Shown: positions 9,661 through 19,415, numbered from the stretch's first letter. The stretch: 64,000 nt of DNA from Qipengyuania spongiae (GCF_026168555.1 NZ_CP092471.1:1436501-1500500), one strand, 5' to 3'. Notes: a model not told the origin generated them from the sequence alone. Program-made: numbers and translations.

Positions 9661-10093
9661 GCCTCGCAAACTCTTCCATCCCGAAACATGGTTCCGGTCC
9701 GGCGATATCGACCGGACATATGGGCTTGTTCGCCTGATGAACGCGCGCGACTATGCCGGGCTGGAACAGGCGCTGCACGACGACTTCGTCTATCTCGATA
9801 CGGCCGGGTCCCCGATCCGCGGCCGTGGAGCTTTTCTGGCCGCAGCGCGAGAGCTTCATCGTATCGCGCCCGATTTGAAGATCGAAACCGATCAGATATT
9901 CCGCCAGGAAGGCGAAATTCACATCAAGGGCCATCTGATATCGGCCGATCCCGAACATTGCAGCGAAAGTCTCTGGCGTGTCAGCTTTGATGAAGATGGC
10001 AAGGCGTCCGAGTTGCAGGCATTCCGGGTCGGTAATGCGGTGTCGGTGACGCGGATGACCGCCCATCTGCGCCGCCCCAGCACCGTGTCCTGA
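9659..10093 (+). CDS. NTF2-like / SnoaL-type small protein
   Basis: 144 residues with a GTG start. The pattern TYGLVRLMNARDYAGLEQAL, DDFVYLDTAGSPIRGRGAFLAAARE, then alternating beta strands is typical of the NTF2-like superfamily (SnoaL and steroid-isomerase folds). These small cone-shaped domains bind many ligands, so no reaction can be named. The GTG lies in a strong hairpin and has no clear ribosome site; an ATG at 9737 would remove the first helix of the domain, so I keep the GTG. Confidence 0.7.
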   Translation: MPRKLFHPETWFRSGDIDRTYGLVRLMNARDYAGLEQALHDDFVYLDTAGSPIRGRGAFLAAARELHRIAPDLKIETDQIFRQEGEIHIKGHLISADPEHCSESLWRVSFDEDGKASELQAFRVGNAVSVTRMTAHLRRPSTVS

Positions 10094-10114
10094 ACCGCCG
10101 GTCCAGGCTTTGCC

Positions 10115-11308
10115 TCAAGCTTTGGCGAATTGCCGCACCTGACGCTCGTGTCCGTGATGGGCATCGCCGCGGGCTGTCTCGGCTTCCGCCGCCATGGCCG
10201 CCAAGGCTTCGTCCGTCAGCCTGAGCCCCAGCCTGTCGTAGATCGTCGCGACTGCCGCGCGCCAGTCGCGGTTGAGATCCTCGAAACGAACCTCGACCGC
10301 CGGATTGGCGCAATGTCTCAGACCCTCGGCCATCCGCGAGTCGCGCAGGGCCGTCTTGCGCTGCCATTCCGCCTCGATATCCTGCGTGGTCCGGGCATCC
10401 GACTGGAAGGCGCTTTGCGCTGCGACCATCGACACCGCGCTCGCAACCGTGGCCGCCCGCTCGCGCCGGGCGACGACCAGGCGGGCATCGGGGAATTCGC
10501 GAATCAGCGCCTCGAGATCCTCGGCGAATTGCGGGCATTTGAGCACGCGGGGCCGGTGGGCATTGCCGTGGAAGGCCGCGTCGGTTCGCAGGATGCGGGC
10601 GAACTCGCGATAGACCGGGGCGGGGTCCGTCGCCTCGCTATGAGCGACGAAGGAGGGGATGTTCCACTGGGCCTCGAAGGCGCAGGCGCCGAGCGCGGCG
10701 GACAGCCAACCGATCTCCTCGTCCGTGCGGGTCGCGCCGAAGGGATGCAGCGTGTCGAGCCAGGGATTGATGATCCGCGCCACGGCCAGCGCGGCGCGAC
10801 TGCGCAAGGGGCGGAAATCGGGCGTGCCGGGCAGGGGGTTGTGGCTGTCGCAGAACCGCGTGCCGGAATACGCCGGGTCGGCGGCGATCAGGCGCTGGAG
10901 CCGGGTGGTGCCGGCGCGCATCTGCCCGACCACTGCGATCGGAGCGGCAATCGCGGTCTCGGCCAGTTCGGGCCGCTCGCGCCAGAGCCGGCCGAGCGCG
11001 TGCCGCTTGCGGATCGCGCCGGTGATCTGACCGTAGGCCATGGTGTGACCGAGCGGATTGAGATCGGCCTCCTCGCGCAGGGACGCGCACAAAAGCTCCA
11101 GCCGCTCGCGAAAATCGGCGACGTCTTCCGGTGCGCGGATCGAGATTTCGTCCTCGGGCGCGTAGCCCTTGCTGCCGGTCGCCCACAGGGCGGCGGGGTC
11201 GAGCGCGGGCTTCTCGTTCCAGCCGCTCGACCACGACCATTCGAGCAGCCGCATCGCCTTTCGCGCCGCACCCGAGACGGCGAGCGGGTGCGGGCGCGGG
11301 AGCGTCAA
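10115..11308 (-). CDS. Sulfotransferase family protein
   Basis: 397 residues from a TTG. PAPS-dependent sulfotransferase fold: the 5'-phosphosulfate loop is seen as VVGQMRAGTTRLQRL (about 126-140) and the 3'-phosphate region as DARLVVARRERAATVASAVSM. The acceptor cannot be told. The TTG overlaps the TGA of purN as TTGA; an ATG at 11254 (MRLLEWSW) is the alternative and would drop 18 residues. Last gene of a purM-purN-sulfotransferase run; a role in purine synthesis is not implied. Confidence 0.8.
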   Translation of the reverse strand: MTLPRPHPLAVSGAARKAMRLLEWSWSSGWNEKPALDPAALWATGSKGYAPEDEISIRAPEDVADFRERLELLCASLREEADLNPLGHTMAYGQITGAIRKRHALGRLWRERPELAETAIAAPIAVVGQMRAGTTRLQRLIAADPAYSGTRFCDSHNPLPGTPDFRPLRSRAALAVARIINPWLDTLHPFGATRTDEEIGWLSAALGACAFEAQWNIPSFVAHSEATDPAPVYREFARILRTDAAFHGNAHRPRVLKCPQFAEDLEALIREFPDARLVVARRERAATVASAVSMVAAQSAFQSDARTTQDIEAEWQRKTALRDSRMAEGLRHCANPAVEVRFEDLNRDWRAAVATIYDRLGLRLTDEALAAMAAEAETARGDAHHGHERQVRQFAKA

Positions 11309-12282
11309 AACGAGTCCGCGGCGTTTATCAGCTTCGTCGCTCCTTTGGGGGCGACGGCCGTCCAGCTGCGTTGCAGCCGTTCGGCGACACTGTCCCAGTC
11401 GATGTCGGCGCGGTCGAGGATGACGCCGAGCCACCCGCTTGCGCCGTAATAGGCAGGCTTGTGGTAGGCGTGCGGCTGATCTTCCACCAGCTCCTCCAGC
11501 TCGTCCATCCCATCGCATTTCACCAGCAGCGAGATATGCGGCGTGCCGTGATGCCGGTCGGAGAAATACGCGAAATATTTGCCGCTTTTCTTCGTCCCCA
11601 CGCGCCAGCCGGGGGCGCCGTGACTCTCGCGCTCATGCGTCTCGGGAAGGGCGAGGGCAAGGGCGCGAACCCGACCGAGCAGCCATTCCGCATCGAAGGG
11701 TCGCGAGACATGCCGGGCGAGAACGCGGGGATAGAGCTGGTGTTCGGCAAAGCGCACCCGCTCGGCCAGGCTGTCGGCGGTCTCTCCCGCGCGGATGGCG
11801 ACCCGGATCTGTCCCAGCACTTCGCCCGCATCGAGGTCTTCCGTCACCAGATGGACCGACACGCCCCCATGACTGTCGCCCGCCGCGATGGCGCGGGCAT
11901 GTGTGTCGAGCCCGGTGTAGTTCGGCAGCAACGAGGGGTGTATGTTGAGCATCCGCCCCTCCCACCGCTGAACGAAGCCGGGCGTCAGAATGCGCATGTA
12001 GCCGGCCAGTGCGATGTATTCGGCACCGGCCTCGCGCGCCGCCTGTTCCATCGCCGAGTCGTGGTCGCCGCGGGCCTTTCCCCGGTGCGAGAGAGCGAAG
12101 GTGGCGACCCCCTCCGCCTCGGCCAAAGCAAGCCCCTCGGCATCGGGATCGTTGCTCGCGACCAGAGCGACCTCGTAAGGCGCGCCGGGCAGTCGGCTGG
12201 CATAGAGCAGCGCCGCCATGTTGCTCCCGCGCCCGGAGACGAAGACCGCAACGCGAGCCCGCCGCGTGGCCTCTTCAGGCAT
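11305..12282 (-). CDS. purN: Phosphoribosylglycinamide formyltransferase fused to MmcQ/YjbR domain
   Basis: 325 residues in one unbroken frame. Residues about 8-190 are PurN (GAR transformylase, third step of IMP synthesis, using 10-formyl-THF): SGRGSN (16-21), NIHPSLLP with N114 and H116, and the catalytic Asp in [10 protein letters not shown] (about 149-157). PurN alone is about 190-215 residues. Residues about 205-315 match an MmcQ/YjbR (CyaY-like) domain: [58 protein letters not shown]. The ATG overlaps the purM stop by 8 bases. The fused arrangement is unusual; its role is unknown. Confidence 0.93.
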   Translation of the reverse strand: MPEEATRRARVAVFVSGRGSNMAALLYASRLPGAPYEVALVASNDPDAEGLALAEAEGVATFALSHRGKARGDHDSAMEQAAREAGAEYIALAGYMRILTPGFVQRWEGRMLNIHPSLLPNYTGLDTHARAIAAGDSHGGVSVHLVTEDLDAGEVLGQIRVAIRAGETADSLAERVRFAEHQLYPRVLARHVSRPFDAEWLLGRVRALALALPETHERESHGAPGWRVGTKKSGKYFAYFSDRHHGTPHISLLVKCDGMDELEELVEDQPHAYHKPAYYGASGWLGVILDRADIDWDSVAERLQRSWTAVAPKGATKLINAADSF

Positions 12283-13372
12283 TGTGCACGGCTTCCCAGT
12301 CGCCACGCGCGGACCACACACCCGCCGCGCCGCGCACCGTGCAGCCGCGGTCGCCCTCGACGATCTCGCCCACCGCCAGCACCGTCTCTCCCGCCTCTTC
12401 CAGGCGGGTGCGGACCAGCTCGGCCTGCGCAGGTTCCACCGCCACCACCATGCCGATACCGCAGTTGAAAGTGCGTGCCATTTCCTCCGGCTCGATCGCG
12501 CCCTGCCCCTGAAGGAAGGCCATCAATCGCGGCTGGTCCCACGATCCGGCATCGACCAAAGCATGGGCACCTTCCGGCAGGACGCGTGGGATATTCTCCA
12601 GCAGACCACCGCCGGTGATATGGGCCATCGCGTCGATCAGCCCGTCCCGCACCAGCGGCAGCAGGCTCTTCACGTAAATGCGCGTCGGCTCGATCAGCGC
12701 GTCGATCAGCAGGCGATCGGCCTCGAACAGAGCGGGGCGGTCCAGCTTCCAACCCTTGTCCGCGGCCAGCCGTCGCACGAGCGAATAGCCGTTGGAATGG
12801 ACGCCTGAACTGGCAAGGCCGAGCAGAACCTGGCCGGGTTTCACACGCTCGCCGGTAAGCTGTTCGCCCCGCTCGACCGCACCGACGCAGAAGCCCGCGA
12901 GGTCGTAATCCCCAGCAGCATACATTCCCGGCATTTCCGCCGTCTCGCCGCCGATCAGCGCGCAGCCGGCGATCCTGCATCCTTCGGCGATGCCCGCGAT
13001 CACGCGCTCGGCGACCCCGTTCTCGAGCTTGCCGGTAGCGAAATAGTCGAGGAAGAACAGCGGCTCGGCGCCCTGGACGATCAGGTCGTTGACACACATC
13101 GCCACCAGGTCGATCCCGACGCTGTCGTGCCGGTCGTGATCGACTGCGAGCTTGAGCTTGGTGCCGACCCCATCATTCGCCGCGACCAGCAGGGGGTCGG
13201 TGTAACCTGCCGCCTTGGGGTCGAAGAAGCCCCCGAAACCGCCGATCTCGCCATCGGCGCCGGGCCGCGCGGTCGTCTTGACCAGAGGTCCGATCGCCTT
13301 GACCAGCGCATTGCCCGCTTCGATCGAGACGCCGGCATCGGCGTAGGTGTACGGAGAATTCTTGCCCTGCAT
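12275..13372 (-). CDS. purM: Phosphoribosylformylglycinamidine cyclo-ligase
   Basis: 365 residues from the chosen ATG ([15 protein letters not shown]). AIR synthetase, fifth step of purine synthesis. The family core is complete: SGDG-like [61 protein letters not shown]. coli PurM is 345 residues. ATGs 4, 6 and 12 codons upstream are also in frame and no ribosome site separates them. First gene of the purM-purN operon, divergent from the DUF2066 gene. Confidence 0.93.
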   Translation of the reverse strand: MQGKNSPYTYADAGVSIEAGNALVKAIGPLVKTTARPGADGEIGGFGGFFDPKAAGYTDPLLVAANDGVGTKLKLAVDHDRHDSVGIDLVAMCVNDLIVQGAEPLFFLDYFATGKLENGVAERVIAGIAEGCRIAGCALIGGETAEMPGMYAAGDYDLAGFCVGAVERGEQLTGERVKPGQVLLGLASSGVHSNGYSLVRRLAADKGWKLDRPALFEADRLLIDALIEPTRIYVKSLLPLVRDGLIDAMAHITGGGLLENIPRVLPEGAHALVDAGSWDQPRLMAFLQGQGAIEPEEMARTFNCGIGMVVAVEPAQAELVRTRLEEAGETVLAVGEIVEGDRGCTVRGAAGVWSARGDWEAVHNA

Positions 13373-13441
13373 GCCAACCGCCATACGCATTCGCGCTTGG
13401 ATTTCCATAAGGCTTTGGGCAAAAGGCGCCCTGTTTTCCCC

Positions 13442-14737
13442 ATGCGGACTCTGAACCTTCCCTCCCGGCTTTCGCCAAAAGCGCTGATTCTCGCCCTAGC
13501 GGTCGTGGGGGCGGTGCCATTTGCGCTCGCGCTTCGTGCGCAGGTCGATGGCGAGCGGGGCATCCCACCGATCGCCGCCTCCACCGATATCGAAGTCGGC
13601 GGGGTCGAGGTGAATGTCAGCGGCGATACGCCCGAGGAAGCGCGTCAGGAAGGCTGGCAGGAAGCCGCTCGACTCGCATGGAAAAAGATCGGCGGCCCCG
13701 AACTGTCCGATTCGCAGCTTCAGTCGCTCGTTTCCGCGATCGTGATCGAGCGGGAGCAGGTTGGCCCACGGCGCTATGTTGCGCGGCTCGGCGTCGTGTT
13801 CGACCGGACGCGGGCGACCCGGTATCTCGGCAATCAGTCGGAAGCTCAGCGATCCGCGCCGCTGCTGATGGTCCCGGTGACCATGAGCGCGGGCACGCAG
13901 CTCGTCTACGAGCGGCGCAATCCCTGGCAGCGCGCCTGGGCCGAGTTCCAGCCGGGAGCGAGCCGGATCAACTATGTCCGGCCTGCCGGATCGGGCGGCG
14001 AATCATTGCTGGTAACCTACGGCCAGACGACCCGCCGCAGCCGCACCTGGTGGCGCAATGTGCTCGACCAGTTCGGGGCCGCCGATGTCATCGTGCCGAT
14101 CGCGGACCTGCGCTACACCTATCCCGGCGGGCCAGTGGAAGGGACCTTCACCGCGCGCTACGGTCCCGACAGCATCTATCTCGACAGTTTCGAAATGACC
14201 GCTGCCAATTCGGAAGAATTGCCCGCCATGCTCGGCCAGGCCGTCCAGCGTCTCGACCGGATATTCCAGAACGCTCTGGCGGCGGGCCGGCTTCAGCCGG
14301 ACCCGACGTTGATCTCGGGCAACGTCACGCTCGACAGGCAGATACAGATTCTGGTCGATCGCGCCCGCGCCGTGCTCGCACAGGCGCAAGCCGAATCGCG
14401 ATCGCAGGGCCTGAGCGATCGCGAGCTCGAACTGCGTCAGGGCGAACCGGGACAGGCGGTGACCGACGCTCCGGTGCGCACACCGCCTCCGGAAGGATCG
14501 GTAGCGCTCTATTCGGTGCAGTTCGCCACTCCGGATCCCGCAAGTTTCGATGCAGTGCTTGCCGCAGTTCGCGGGGCCGAGGGCGTGCGCAGCGCCGGCG
14601 TGCGAAGCACCGCCATCGGCGGCACCTCGGCAATGACGGTGGGCTTCGCCGGCTCCATCGCCGAGCTGGCCGATGCGCTTCGCGGCCGCGGCCTGACCGT
14701 GCAGCAGAGTGGCAGCGCGCTGACTGTCAGCCGCTAG
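13442..14737 (+). CDS. Exported DUF2066 protein
   Basis: 431 residues. Signal peptide (about residues 1-32, ending ALALRAQ) then a DUF2066 domain (about 50-200: [43 protein letters not shown]). The C-terminal part has [14 protein letters not shown] and an [19 protein letters not shown] ending. DUF2066 proteins are periplasmic, of unknown function, and often stand next to the DnaA-related hda gene, as here. The signal peptide fixes the start; the frame is open upstream but only over purM. Confidence 0.88.
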   Translation: MRTLNLPSRLSPKALILALAVVGAVPFALALRAQVDGERGIPPIAASTDIEVGGVEVNVSGDTPEEARQEGWQEAARLAWKKIGGPELSDSQLQSLVSAIVIEREQVGPRRYVARLGVVFDRTRATRYLGNQSEAQRSAPLLMVPVTMSAGTQLVYERRNPWQRAWAEFQPGASRINYVRPAGSGGESLLVTYGQTTRRSRTWWRNVLDQFGAADVIVPIADLRYTYPGGPVEGTFTARYGPDSIYLDSFEMTAANSEELPAMLGQAVQRLDRIFQNALAAGRLQPDPTLISGNVTLDRQIQILVDRARAVLAQAQAESRSQGLSDRELELRQGEPGQAVTDAPVRTPPPEGSVALYSVQFATPDPASFDAVLAAVRGAEGVRSAGVRSTAIGGTSAMTVGFAGSIAELADALRGRGLTVQQSGSALTVSR

Positions 14738-14746
14738 GATCGGCGC

Positions 14747-15358
14747 ATGTCGCAGATCGCCCTCCCGATCGACGCCCGTTCCCCTGGAGAGCCGGCGCGG
14801 ATCGTAATCGGAAACGCCAATCGTCCCGTGGTGGACGCGCTGGCCGATCCCTCGTCCTGGCCCTATCGAACAGCCGTACTCGTCGGACCGCCGCGTTCGG
14901 GCAAATCGCTTCTGGCCCAGTGGTTCGCCTCGCATGGCGACTGCGACGTGATCGATCGGGCCGAGACGATGGAGGAGACCGCCCTGTTCCATCGCTGGAA
15001 CCGCGCACAACAGAGCGGCCAACCATTGCTGCTAATCAGCGATGCCGACGGGTGGGAGATCGCGCTTCCCGATTTGCGTTCCCGGCTGGGCGGTTCGCTT
15101 CAGCTTGCCATTGGAATACCGGACGATGCGATGGTGCAAGACCTGATCGAAGCGCATGCGGAACAGAGGCGACTGGTTCTGGCCGATGGAGCGGCAAGCT
15201 ATCTTGCGCCGCGAGTGGAGCGCAGCTTCGCCGTGATCGAGCGTCTGGTGGCCGAAATCGACCGCCTGTCGCTTGAACGTCAGGTTCCCGCCACCATGTC
15301 GGTGTGGCGCGACGCTCTGGAGGTCGTTCAAGGGCCGGAGCAGGCCCGCTTGCTTTGA
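14747..15358 (+). CDS. hdaA: DnaA-related regulatory inactivator HdaA
   Basis: 203 residues. AAA+ domain only, without the DnaA DNA-binding domain. The N terminus carries QIALPI (residues 3-8), a beta-clamp-binding motif in the place where E. coli Hda has QLSLPL. Walker A is GPPRSGKS (47-54), and the Walker B-like region is QPLLLISDADG. Family members bind the sliding clamp and stimulate DnaA-ATP hydrolysis, preventing re-initiation. Starts 9 bases after the DUF2066 gene. Confidence 0.9.
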   Translation: MSQIALPIDARSPGEPARIVIGNANRPVVDALADPSSWPYRTAVLVGPPRSGKSLLAQWFASHGDCDVIDRAETMEETALFHRWNRAQQSGQPLLLISDADGWEIALPDLRSRLGGSLQLAIGIPDDAMVQDLIEAHAEQRRLVLADGAASYLAPRVERSFAVIERLVAEIDRLSLERQVPATMSVWRDALEVVQGPEQARLL

Positions 15359-15388
15359 TCCGCGATTGATGGGAGGACCCAGCGCGAA

Positions 15389-16087
15389 ATGTTCGACCGG
15401 CTCCTAGCCTATATCGACAGCGTCAAGGCACGTGACCCCGCTCCGCGCAGCAGGTGGGAGGTGCTGACCTATCCCGGCGTCTGGGCGCTGTTCTGGCATC
15501 GCGTGGCCCACTGGCTGTTCGAGGCCGAGCTGTTTCTGCTGGCCCGCGCAATCAACCATTTCAGCCGGATGCTGACTGCGATCGATATTCACCCAGGCGC
15601 CAAGATCGGACGCAACCTCTTCATCGACCACGGCTTCACGGTCATCGGCGAGACCGCCGAGATCGGCCATGACGTGACCATCTACCAGAACGTCACGCTG
15701 GGCGGTACGAACCCGACCAATGGCGTTCCGGGCAAGCGCCATCCGACCATCGCCAACAACGTGATCATCGGCTCGGGCGCGCAGGTGATCGGCCCCATCA
15801 CCGTCGGCGAGCGCGCCCGGATCGGAGCCAACGCCGTGGTGACCGACGACGTGCCCGAAGGTGCGACGATGATCGGCTTCAAAGCGCGCAGCACGCTCGT
15901 GCCGGTGGAAACATGGATGCGCGAATTCATGCCTTACGGAACGCCGTGCGACGAGGCGGCCGAACCCGACATGCGCCGGGTAGAGGCGCTGGAGAAACAG
16001 CTTACCGAGATGCAGCGCGAGCTCGAACAGTTGCGCCAGAAACTGCCGGAGAGCGAAGCTGAGCGGCGCAGCGGAACGGCCGAATGA
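15389..16087 (+). CDS. cysE: Serine O-acetyltransferase (EpsC/CysE type)
   Basis: 232 residues. First step of cysteine synthesis: L-serine plus acetyl-CoA to O-acetylserine. Left-handed beta-helix hexapeptide repeats run from IDIHPGAKIGRNLFIDHGFT to VTDDVPEGATMIGF. It is the short EpsC form (bacterial CysE is about 270 residues), with an N-terminal helical part containing the WALFWHRVAHWL segment. The C-terminal about 40 residues (ALEKQLTEMQRELEQLRQK) look like a short coiled coil, which could aid trimer or partner contact. Overlaps the next gene by ATGA. Confidence 0.92.
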   Translation: MFDRLLAYIDSVKARDPAPRSRWEVLTYPGVWALFWHRVAHWLFEAELFLLARAINHFSRMLTAIDIHPGAKIGRNLFIDHGFTVIGETAEIGHDVTIYQNVTLGGTNPTNGVPGKRHPTIANNVIIGSGAQVIGPITVGERARIGANAVVTDDVPEGATMIGFKARSTLVPVETWMREFMPYGTPCDEAAEPDMRRVEALEKQLTEMQRELEQLRQKLPESEAERRSGTAE

Positions 16088-16440
16088 TTCAGCCCCCTTC
16101 GCTTCCCGGCGATGTGATCCCGTTTCGCAGGGCCACCGAACAGGTCGGCTTCACGCGGGAGGAGCTGACACGCATTCTCGACCTTTACGGACGGATGGTC
16201 GCCGCCGGACAGTGGCGCGACTATGCGATGGATTTCAGCCGCGACACTGCCAGTTTCGCCGCCTTTCGCCGCACGGCCGAACGCCCGCAGGCGCGGATCG
16301 AGAAGCGGCCCGCGCTGCGCAATCGTCAGGGCATGTGGACCCTGTTCGGCGAACACGGTCAGGTTCTGAAGCGCGGGCACGAGCTCGCCGGGGTCCTCGC
16401 CCCGGTCGAGCGCCGGATGCTGAAAGCCGTCGAGAGCTGA
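16084..16440 (+). CDS. DUF2794 protein
   Basis: 118 residues. Matches the alphaproteobacterial DUF2794 pattern: F(T/D)REEL..IL.LYGRMVAAGQWRDYAMDF, AAFRRTAE, IEKRPALRNRQGMWTLFGEHGQVLKRGHEL. No known function. Starts with ATGA overlapping the acetyltransferase stop. Its TGA directly abuts the TAG of the convergent membrane protein gene. Confidence 0.88.
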   Translation: MIQPPSLPGDVIPFRRATEQVGFTREELTRILDLYGRMVAAGQWRDYAMDFSRDTASFAAFRRTAERPQARIEKRPALRNRQGMWTLFGEHGQVLKRGHELAGVLAPVERRMLKAVES

Positions 16441-17610
16441 CTAGCCCGCGACGACCCCCGTCACGGGTACCCGGTTCTGCCAGACCTGCGGAAGCGCATC
16501 GACCACCCGGTTGCGGATCGGCGTCCAGAAGGCCGACAGGGTGAGCAGGGCCGATCCGATCACCAGCGCCGTGAGCGCGAAATTCAGCTCCACCGCGCCG
16601 AACCTGTCGAACAGGAAGGTCAGCGCCGCGAGGACGTAGGCGAGAGCGGAGACGAGCAGCGCGCGCCGGTCGATCGCCAACGCGACCAGGCCGAAGACGA
16701 CATAGATCGCGACCACGCCGAGAGCGCCGCCCATGCCCACTCGGTCGCCGCCATCCATTACGCCGAGGGAGTAGAACACCGGATGCGCGATCATCGGCGC
16801 GGCCAGCAGGTGGAGCCAGAACGCGACGTCGCTGCGGCGGGAAATCCGCTCCCGGTCACTGATGTCCCAGCGCATGGCGAAGGCGAAGACGGCAAGGCCC
16901 GTCATGAAGGTCAGGACGAGCAGGATGTCGCCGACCGCCTCTTCCTCCACGCCGAACAGCGACTGGATCAATGCCAGCATGAGCGCGACCAGCGTGATCG
17001 CGGCGGCGCCGGCACCGGCGGCGACCGTGATCGGAACCATGAAACGGCGCCAGTGCACCCATGCGGCGAGCGCGGCGACGAGGCCCGCGCCCGATACCAG
17101 CAGCGCGCCGGATTTCTCGTTGTCTATCGCGCCGAGAAGCATCCCCGCGCCGAAGACCGCCGCGAAGATGCTGCCGACGAAAGCGAGGAGCAGGAGGATG
17201 CTGGGCAGCGCCATGCGCCGGCGCCGGGTAAAGAATTCGGCAAGCGGCCAACTGGTCCCGGCGACGAGGATGCCGGCGAAGAGGGTGGAAAGGCTGGTGC
17301 GCCATTCGCTGGCTTCGGCGAAGGCAAGCCATTCTGCCTCGCTCGGCTCGTTGCCGTTCATGCCCGGAAAGGGCGGCACGGCGGCGAAGGCGGAGGCGAT
17401 CGCCTGTCCGATCGCTCCGGCCGCCAGCAGCATGATGATGATGCCGATGGCGACGAAGATGTCGTTGAAACTGTTGATCAGGCGGAAGCTCTCTTCATCG
17501 CCCCGCGGCATTTCGCGGACCTGCGTTATGTGCGCGCGAAACGATGCCGCCGCACCGGCGCTCAGCGCCCCGGCCGCCACGGCCGAATTGAGATCGTCTT
17601 CGGAATACAT
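16441..17610 (-). CDS. Polytopic membrane protein, DUF2157-like
   Basis: 389 residues. A soluble N-terminal stretch (about 1-45, MYSEDDLNSAVAAGALSAGAAASF) resembles the start of DUF2157 membrane proteins, followed by roughly nine or ten hydrophobic segments from about residue 50 to 370. No catalytic motif seen. The weak DUF2157 likeness is by eye. Lies downstream of the short-chain dehydrogenase on the same strand with a 73-base gap. Confidence 0.75.
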   Translation of the reverse strand: MYSEDDLNSAVAAGALSAGAAASFRAHITQVREMPRGDEESFRLINSFNDIFVAIGIIIMLLAAGAIGQAIASAFAAVPPFPGMNGNEPSEAEWLAFAEASEWRTSLSTLFAGILVAGTSWPLAEFFTRRRRMALPSILLLLAFVGSIFAAVFGAGMLLGAIDNEKSGALLVSGAGLVAALAAWVHWRRFMVPITVAAGAGAAAITLVALMLALIQSLFGVEEEAVGDILLVLTFMTGLAVFAFAMRWDISDRERISRRSDVAFWLHLLAAPMIAHPVFYSLGVMDGGDRVGMGGALGVVAIYVVFGLVALAIDRRALLVSALAYVLAALTFLFDRFGAVELNFALTALVIGSALLTLSAFWTPIRNRVVDALPQVWQNRVPVTGVVAG

Positions 17611-17683
17611 CCGGGCCTCCCCTGTTGTTGCGACGGGGTAGGCCCGGTGTGTTATTCAGTCAATACGCCTATTGAGTCTCCGG

Positions 17684-18613
17684 TCAGCCGCGCGCGCTGG
17701 ACGGGCCGGTGCCGGTGACCTTCTGCATCGCGGTCAGGATCGCGCCGGACTGTTCGGCACCGGACTGCGGCGCCTTGAGGTTGGAGAAGTCGCTGATCTT
17801 GCTCCAGTTCTCGGCAAACCCCTCGACCGTGCGCTGATCGTCGGGCAGCCAGACGGCATCGTTCATTACCGTCCAGGCGCTGTGGAAACCGCCCGCACCG
17901 GCGCCGACGATGGCGTTGCTCGGCGCGTCCTCGCTGACGAGGAAGAGCGCGGCCGGGACCACGTTCACCGGGTCGAAAAGCTTGAAGGCTTCTTCGGGGA
18001 ATAGGTCCTCGGTCATGCGCGTTCCGGCCACCGGCGACAGCGTGTTGACCTTGATGTTGTATTTCGCGCCTTCGAGCTGGAGCGTCTTGGTCAGGCCCGC
18101 AAGGCCCAGCTTGGCCGCGCCGTAATTGGCCTGCCCGAAATTGCCGAACAGCCCGGTCGAGCTCGCGGTCATCAGCACGCGGCCATAGGCCTGGTCGCGG
18201 AAAGTGTCCCAGCACGCCTTCGTGGCGTAGGCCGATCCGACGAGGTGGACCTTCACGACGAAGTCGAAATCCTCCGGCTCCATCTTGGCGAAGGTCTTGT
18301 CGCGCAGCACGCCGGCATTGTTGATGAGGACGTGGACGCCGCCGAACTTTTCCTTCGCCTTGGCGACCATCTCTTCCATCTGGTCGTATTCGGTCACGCT
18401 CGATCCGTTGGCCATGGCGGTGCCGCCGGCCTTTTCGATCTCCTCGACCACCTGCGCCGCCATGTCCGAGGTGCCGGTGCCATCGCGCGATCCGCCCAGA
18501 TCGTTGACCACGACCTTGGCGCCGCGGCGACCCAGTTCGAGCGCGTATTCGCGGCCCAGACCACCGCCGGCGCCGGTCACGATGGCTACCTTGTCCTTGA
18601 AATCGATGCTCAT
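17684..18613 (-). CDS. Short-chain dehydrogenase, 3-hydroxyacyl-CoA dehydrogenase type
   Basis: 309 residues. Classical SDR core: TGAGGGLG (13-20), NNAG (98-101), catalytic Ser at 151/152, Y164 and K168 (YGAAK). The long N-terminal loop VNDLGGSRDGTGTSD is typical of the dehydrogenase domain of peroxisomal MFE-2, suggesting a (3R)-hydroxyacyl-CoA substrate in fatty acid or steroid side-chain oxidation. The extra C-terminal 60 residues (NWSKISDFSNLKAPQ) are also found in that subgroup. An imperfect palindrome lies just upstream and may be its operator. Confidence 0.88.
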   Translation of the reverse strand: MSIDFKDKVAIVTGAGGGLGREYALELGRRGAKVVVNDLGGSRDGTGTSDMAAQVVEEIEKAGGTAMANGSSVTEYDQMEEMVAKAKEKFGGVHVLINNAGVLRDKTFAKMEPEDFDFVVKVHLVGSAYATKACWDTFRDQAYGRVLMTASSTGLFGNFGQANYGAAKLGLAGLTKTLQLEGAKYNIKVNTLSPVAGTRMTEDLFPEEAFKLFDPVNVVPAALFLVSEDAPSNAIVGAGAGGFHSAWTVMNDAVWLPDDQRTVEGFAENWSKISDFSNLKAPQSGAEQSGAILTAMQKVTGTGPSSARG

Positions 18614-18631
18614 GCGAAGTCTCCGATGTCG

Positions 18632-18647
18632 TTTACGTTAAGGTCAA
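18632..18647. promoter_or_regulatory. Imperfect 16-bp palindrome upstream of the SDR gene
   Basis: TTTACGTTAAGGTCAA: six of eight base pairs are symmetric, centred on TTAA, 19 bases before the SDR start. It resembles operators of MerR- or TetR-type regulators of fatty and branched-chain acid breakdown in proteobacteria, but the regulator is not in this window and the link is inference. Confidence 0.3.
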
Positions 18648-18728
18648 TCCGATGGCGGCGGGGTGGCACGATAGTCTGGCACTTGCAACAGGGCAGGCGG
18701 CGGGGCGCTTTGCCGTAGGGTCGACCTG

Positions 18729-19415
18729 TCAGCCGAGCGCTTCCAGCACGGGGATCAGCTCTGCGAACGAATCGATTGTCGCGTCCGCGCCGAGCTCGTC
18801 CGGGCTCTTGTCGCAATAGCCGTAGCACGCCGCCACCACCGGGACGCCGGCCGCCCGGGCGGCGCGCATGTCATAGCTGCTGTCGCCGACATAGACGATC
18901 CTACCCCCGCCGCAGCTTTCGCGCAGCCTCAGGATCGGATCGGGGGCGGGCTTGGCGAGATAGGCGCCGTCCGGCCCCTTGCCGAGGGAGTCTCCGCCGA
19001 TCACGCAGTCGAACCGATCGAGCAGGCCGAGCGTGTCGAGTATGCCGCGCGCGAATTCCTCGAACTTGTTGGTAACCACGCCGATCCGCACGCCGCGCCA
19101 GGCCAGCTCGTCGAGCGCCTCGAGGGCGCCGGGATAGGGCCGGGTGTGGACCGCGTAATTCTCGCCGTAATAGGCCAGCATCGCCTTGTAGAGGCGGCGA
19201 AACTCGTCCTCGGCCACGCCGCCTTGCATGTCGAGCGCCTTGGCCAGCATGATTTTCGCTCCGCCGCCGATCAGGTCGCTCGCATGATCGATCGGCACAT
19301 GGGCGAAGCCGCCCAGCGCCAGCGCATGGTTCACTGCCGTGCCCAGATCGCGGTGGGATTCGATGAGAGTGCCGTCCAGATCGAAACCGACTGCGCCGAA
19401 GGGAAAATCCGCCAT
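18729..19415 (-). CDS. gph: Phosphoglycolate phosphatase, HAD family
   Basis: 228 residues from MADFPFG. HAD hydrolase removing phosphate from 2-phosphoglycolate, a salvage step. Motif I is FDLDGTL (D12, D14), motif II VVTNK, motif III/IV KPAPDP and YVGDSSYDMRAARAAG. The C2-type cap spans about 22-80. An ATG 12 codons upstream adds MRIEAASATHRP but crowds the divergent glmU start. Substrate by similarity only; the family is hard to separate. Confidence 0.88.
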   Translation of the reverse strand: MADFPFGAVGFDLDGTLIESHRDLGTAVNHALALGGFAHVPIDHASDLIGGGAKIMLAKALDMQGGVAEDEFRRLYKAMLAYYGENYAVHTRPYPGALEALDELAWRGVRIGVVTNKFEEFARGILDTLGLLDRFDCVIGGDSLGKGPDGAYLAKPAPDPILRLRESCGGGRIVYVGDSSYDMRAARAAGVPVVAACYGYCDKSPDELGADATIDSFAELIPVLEALG

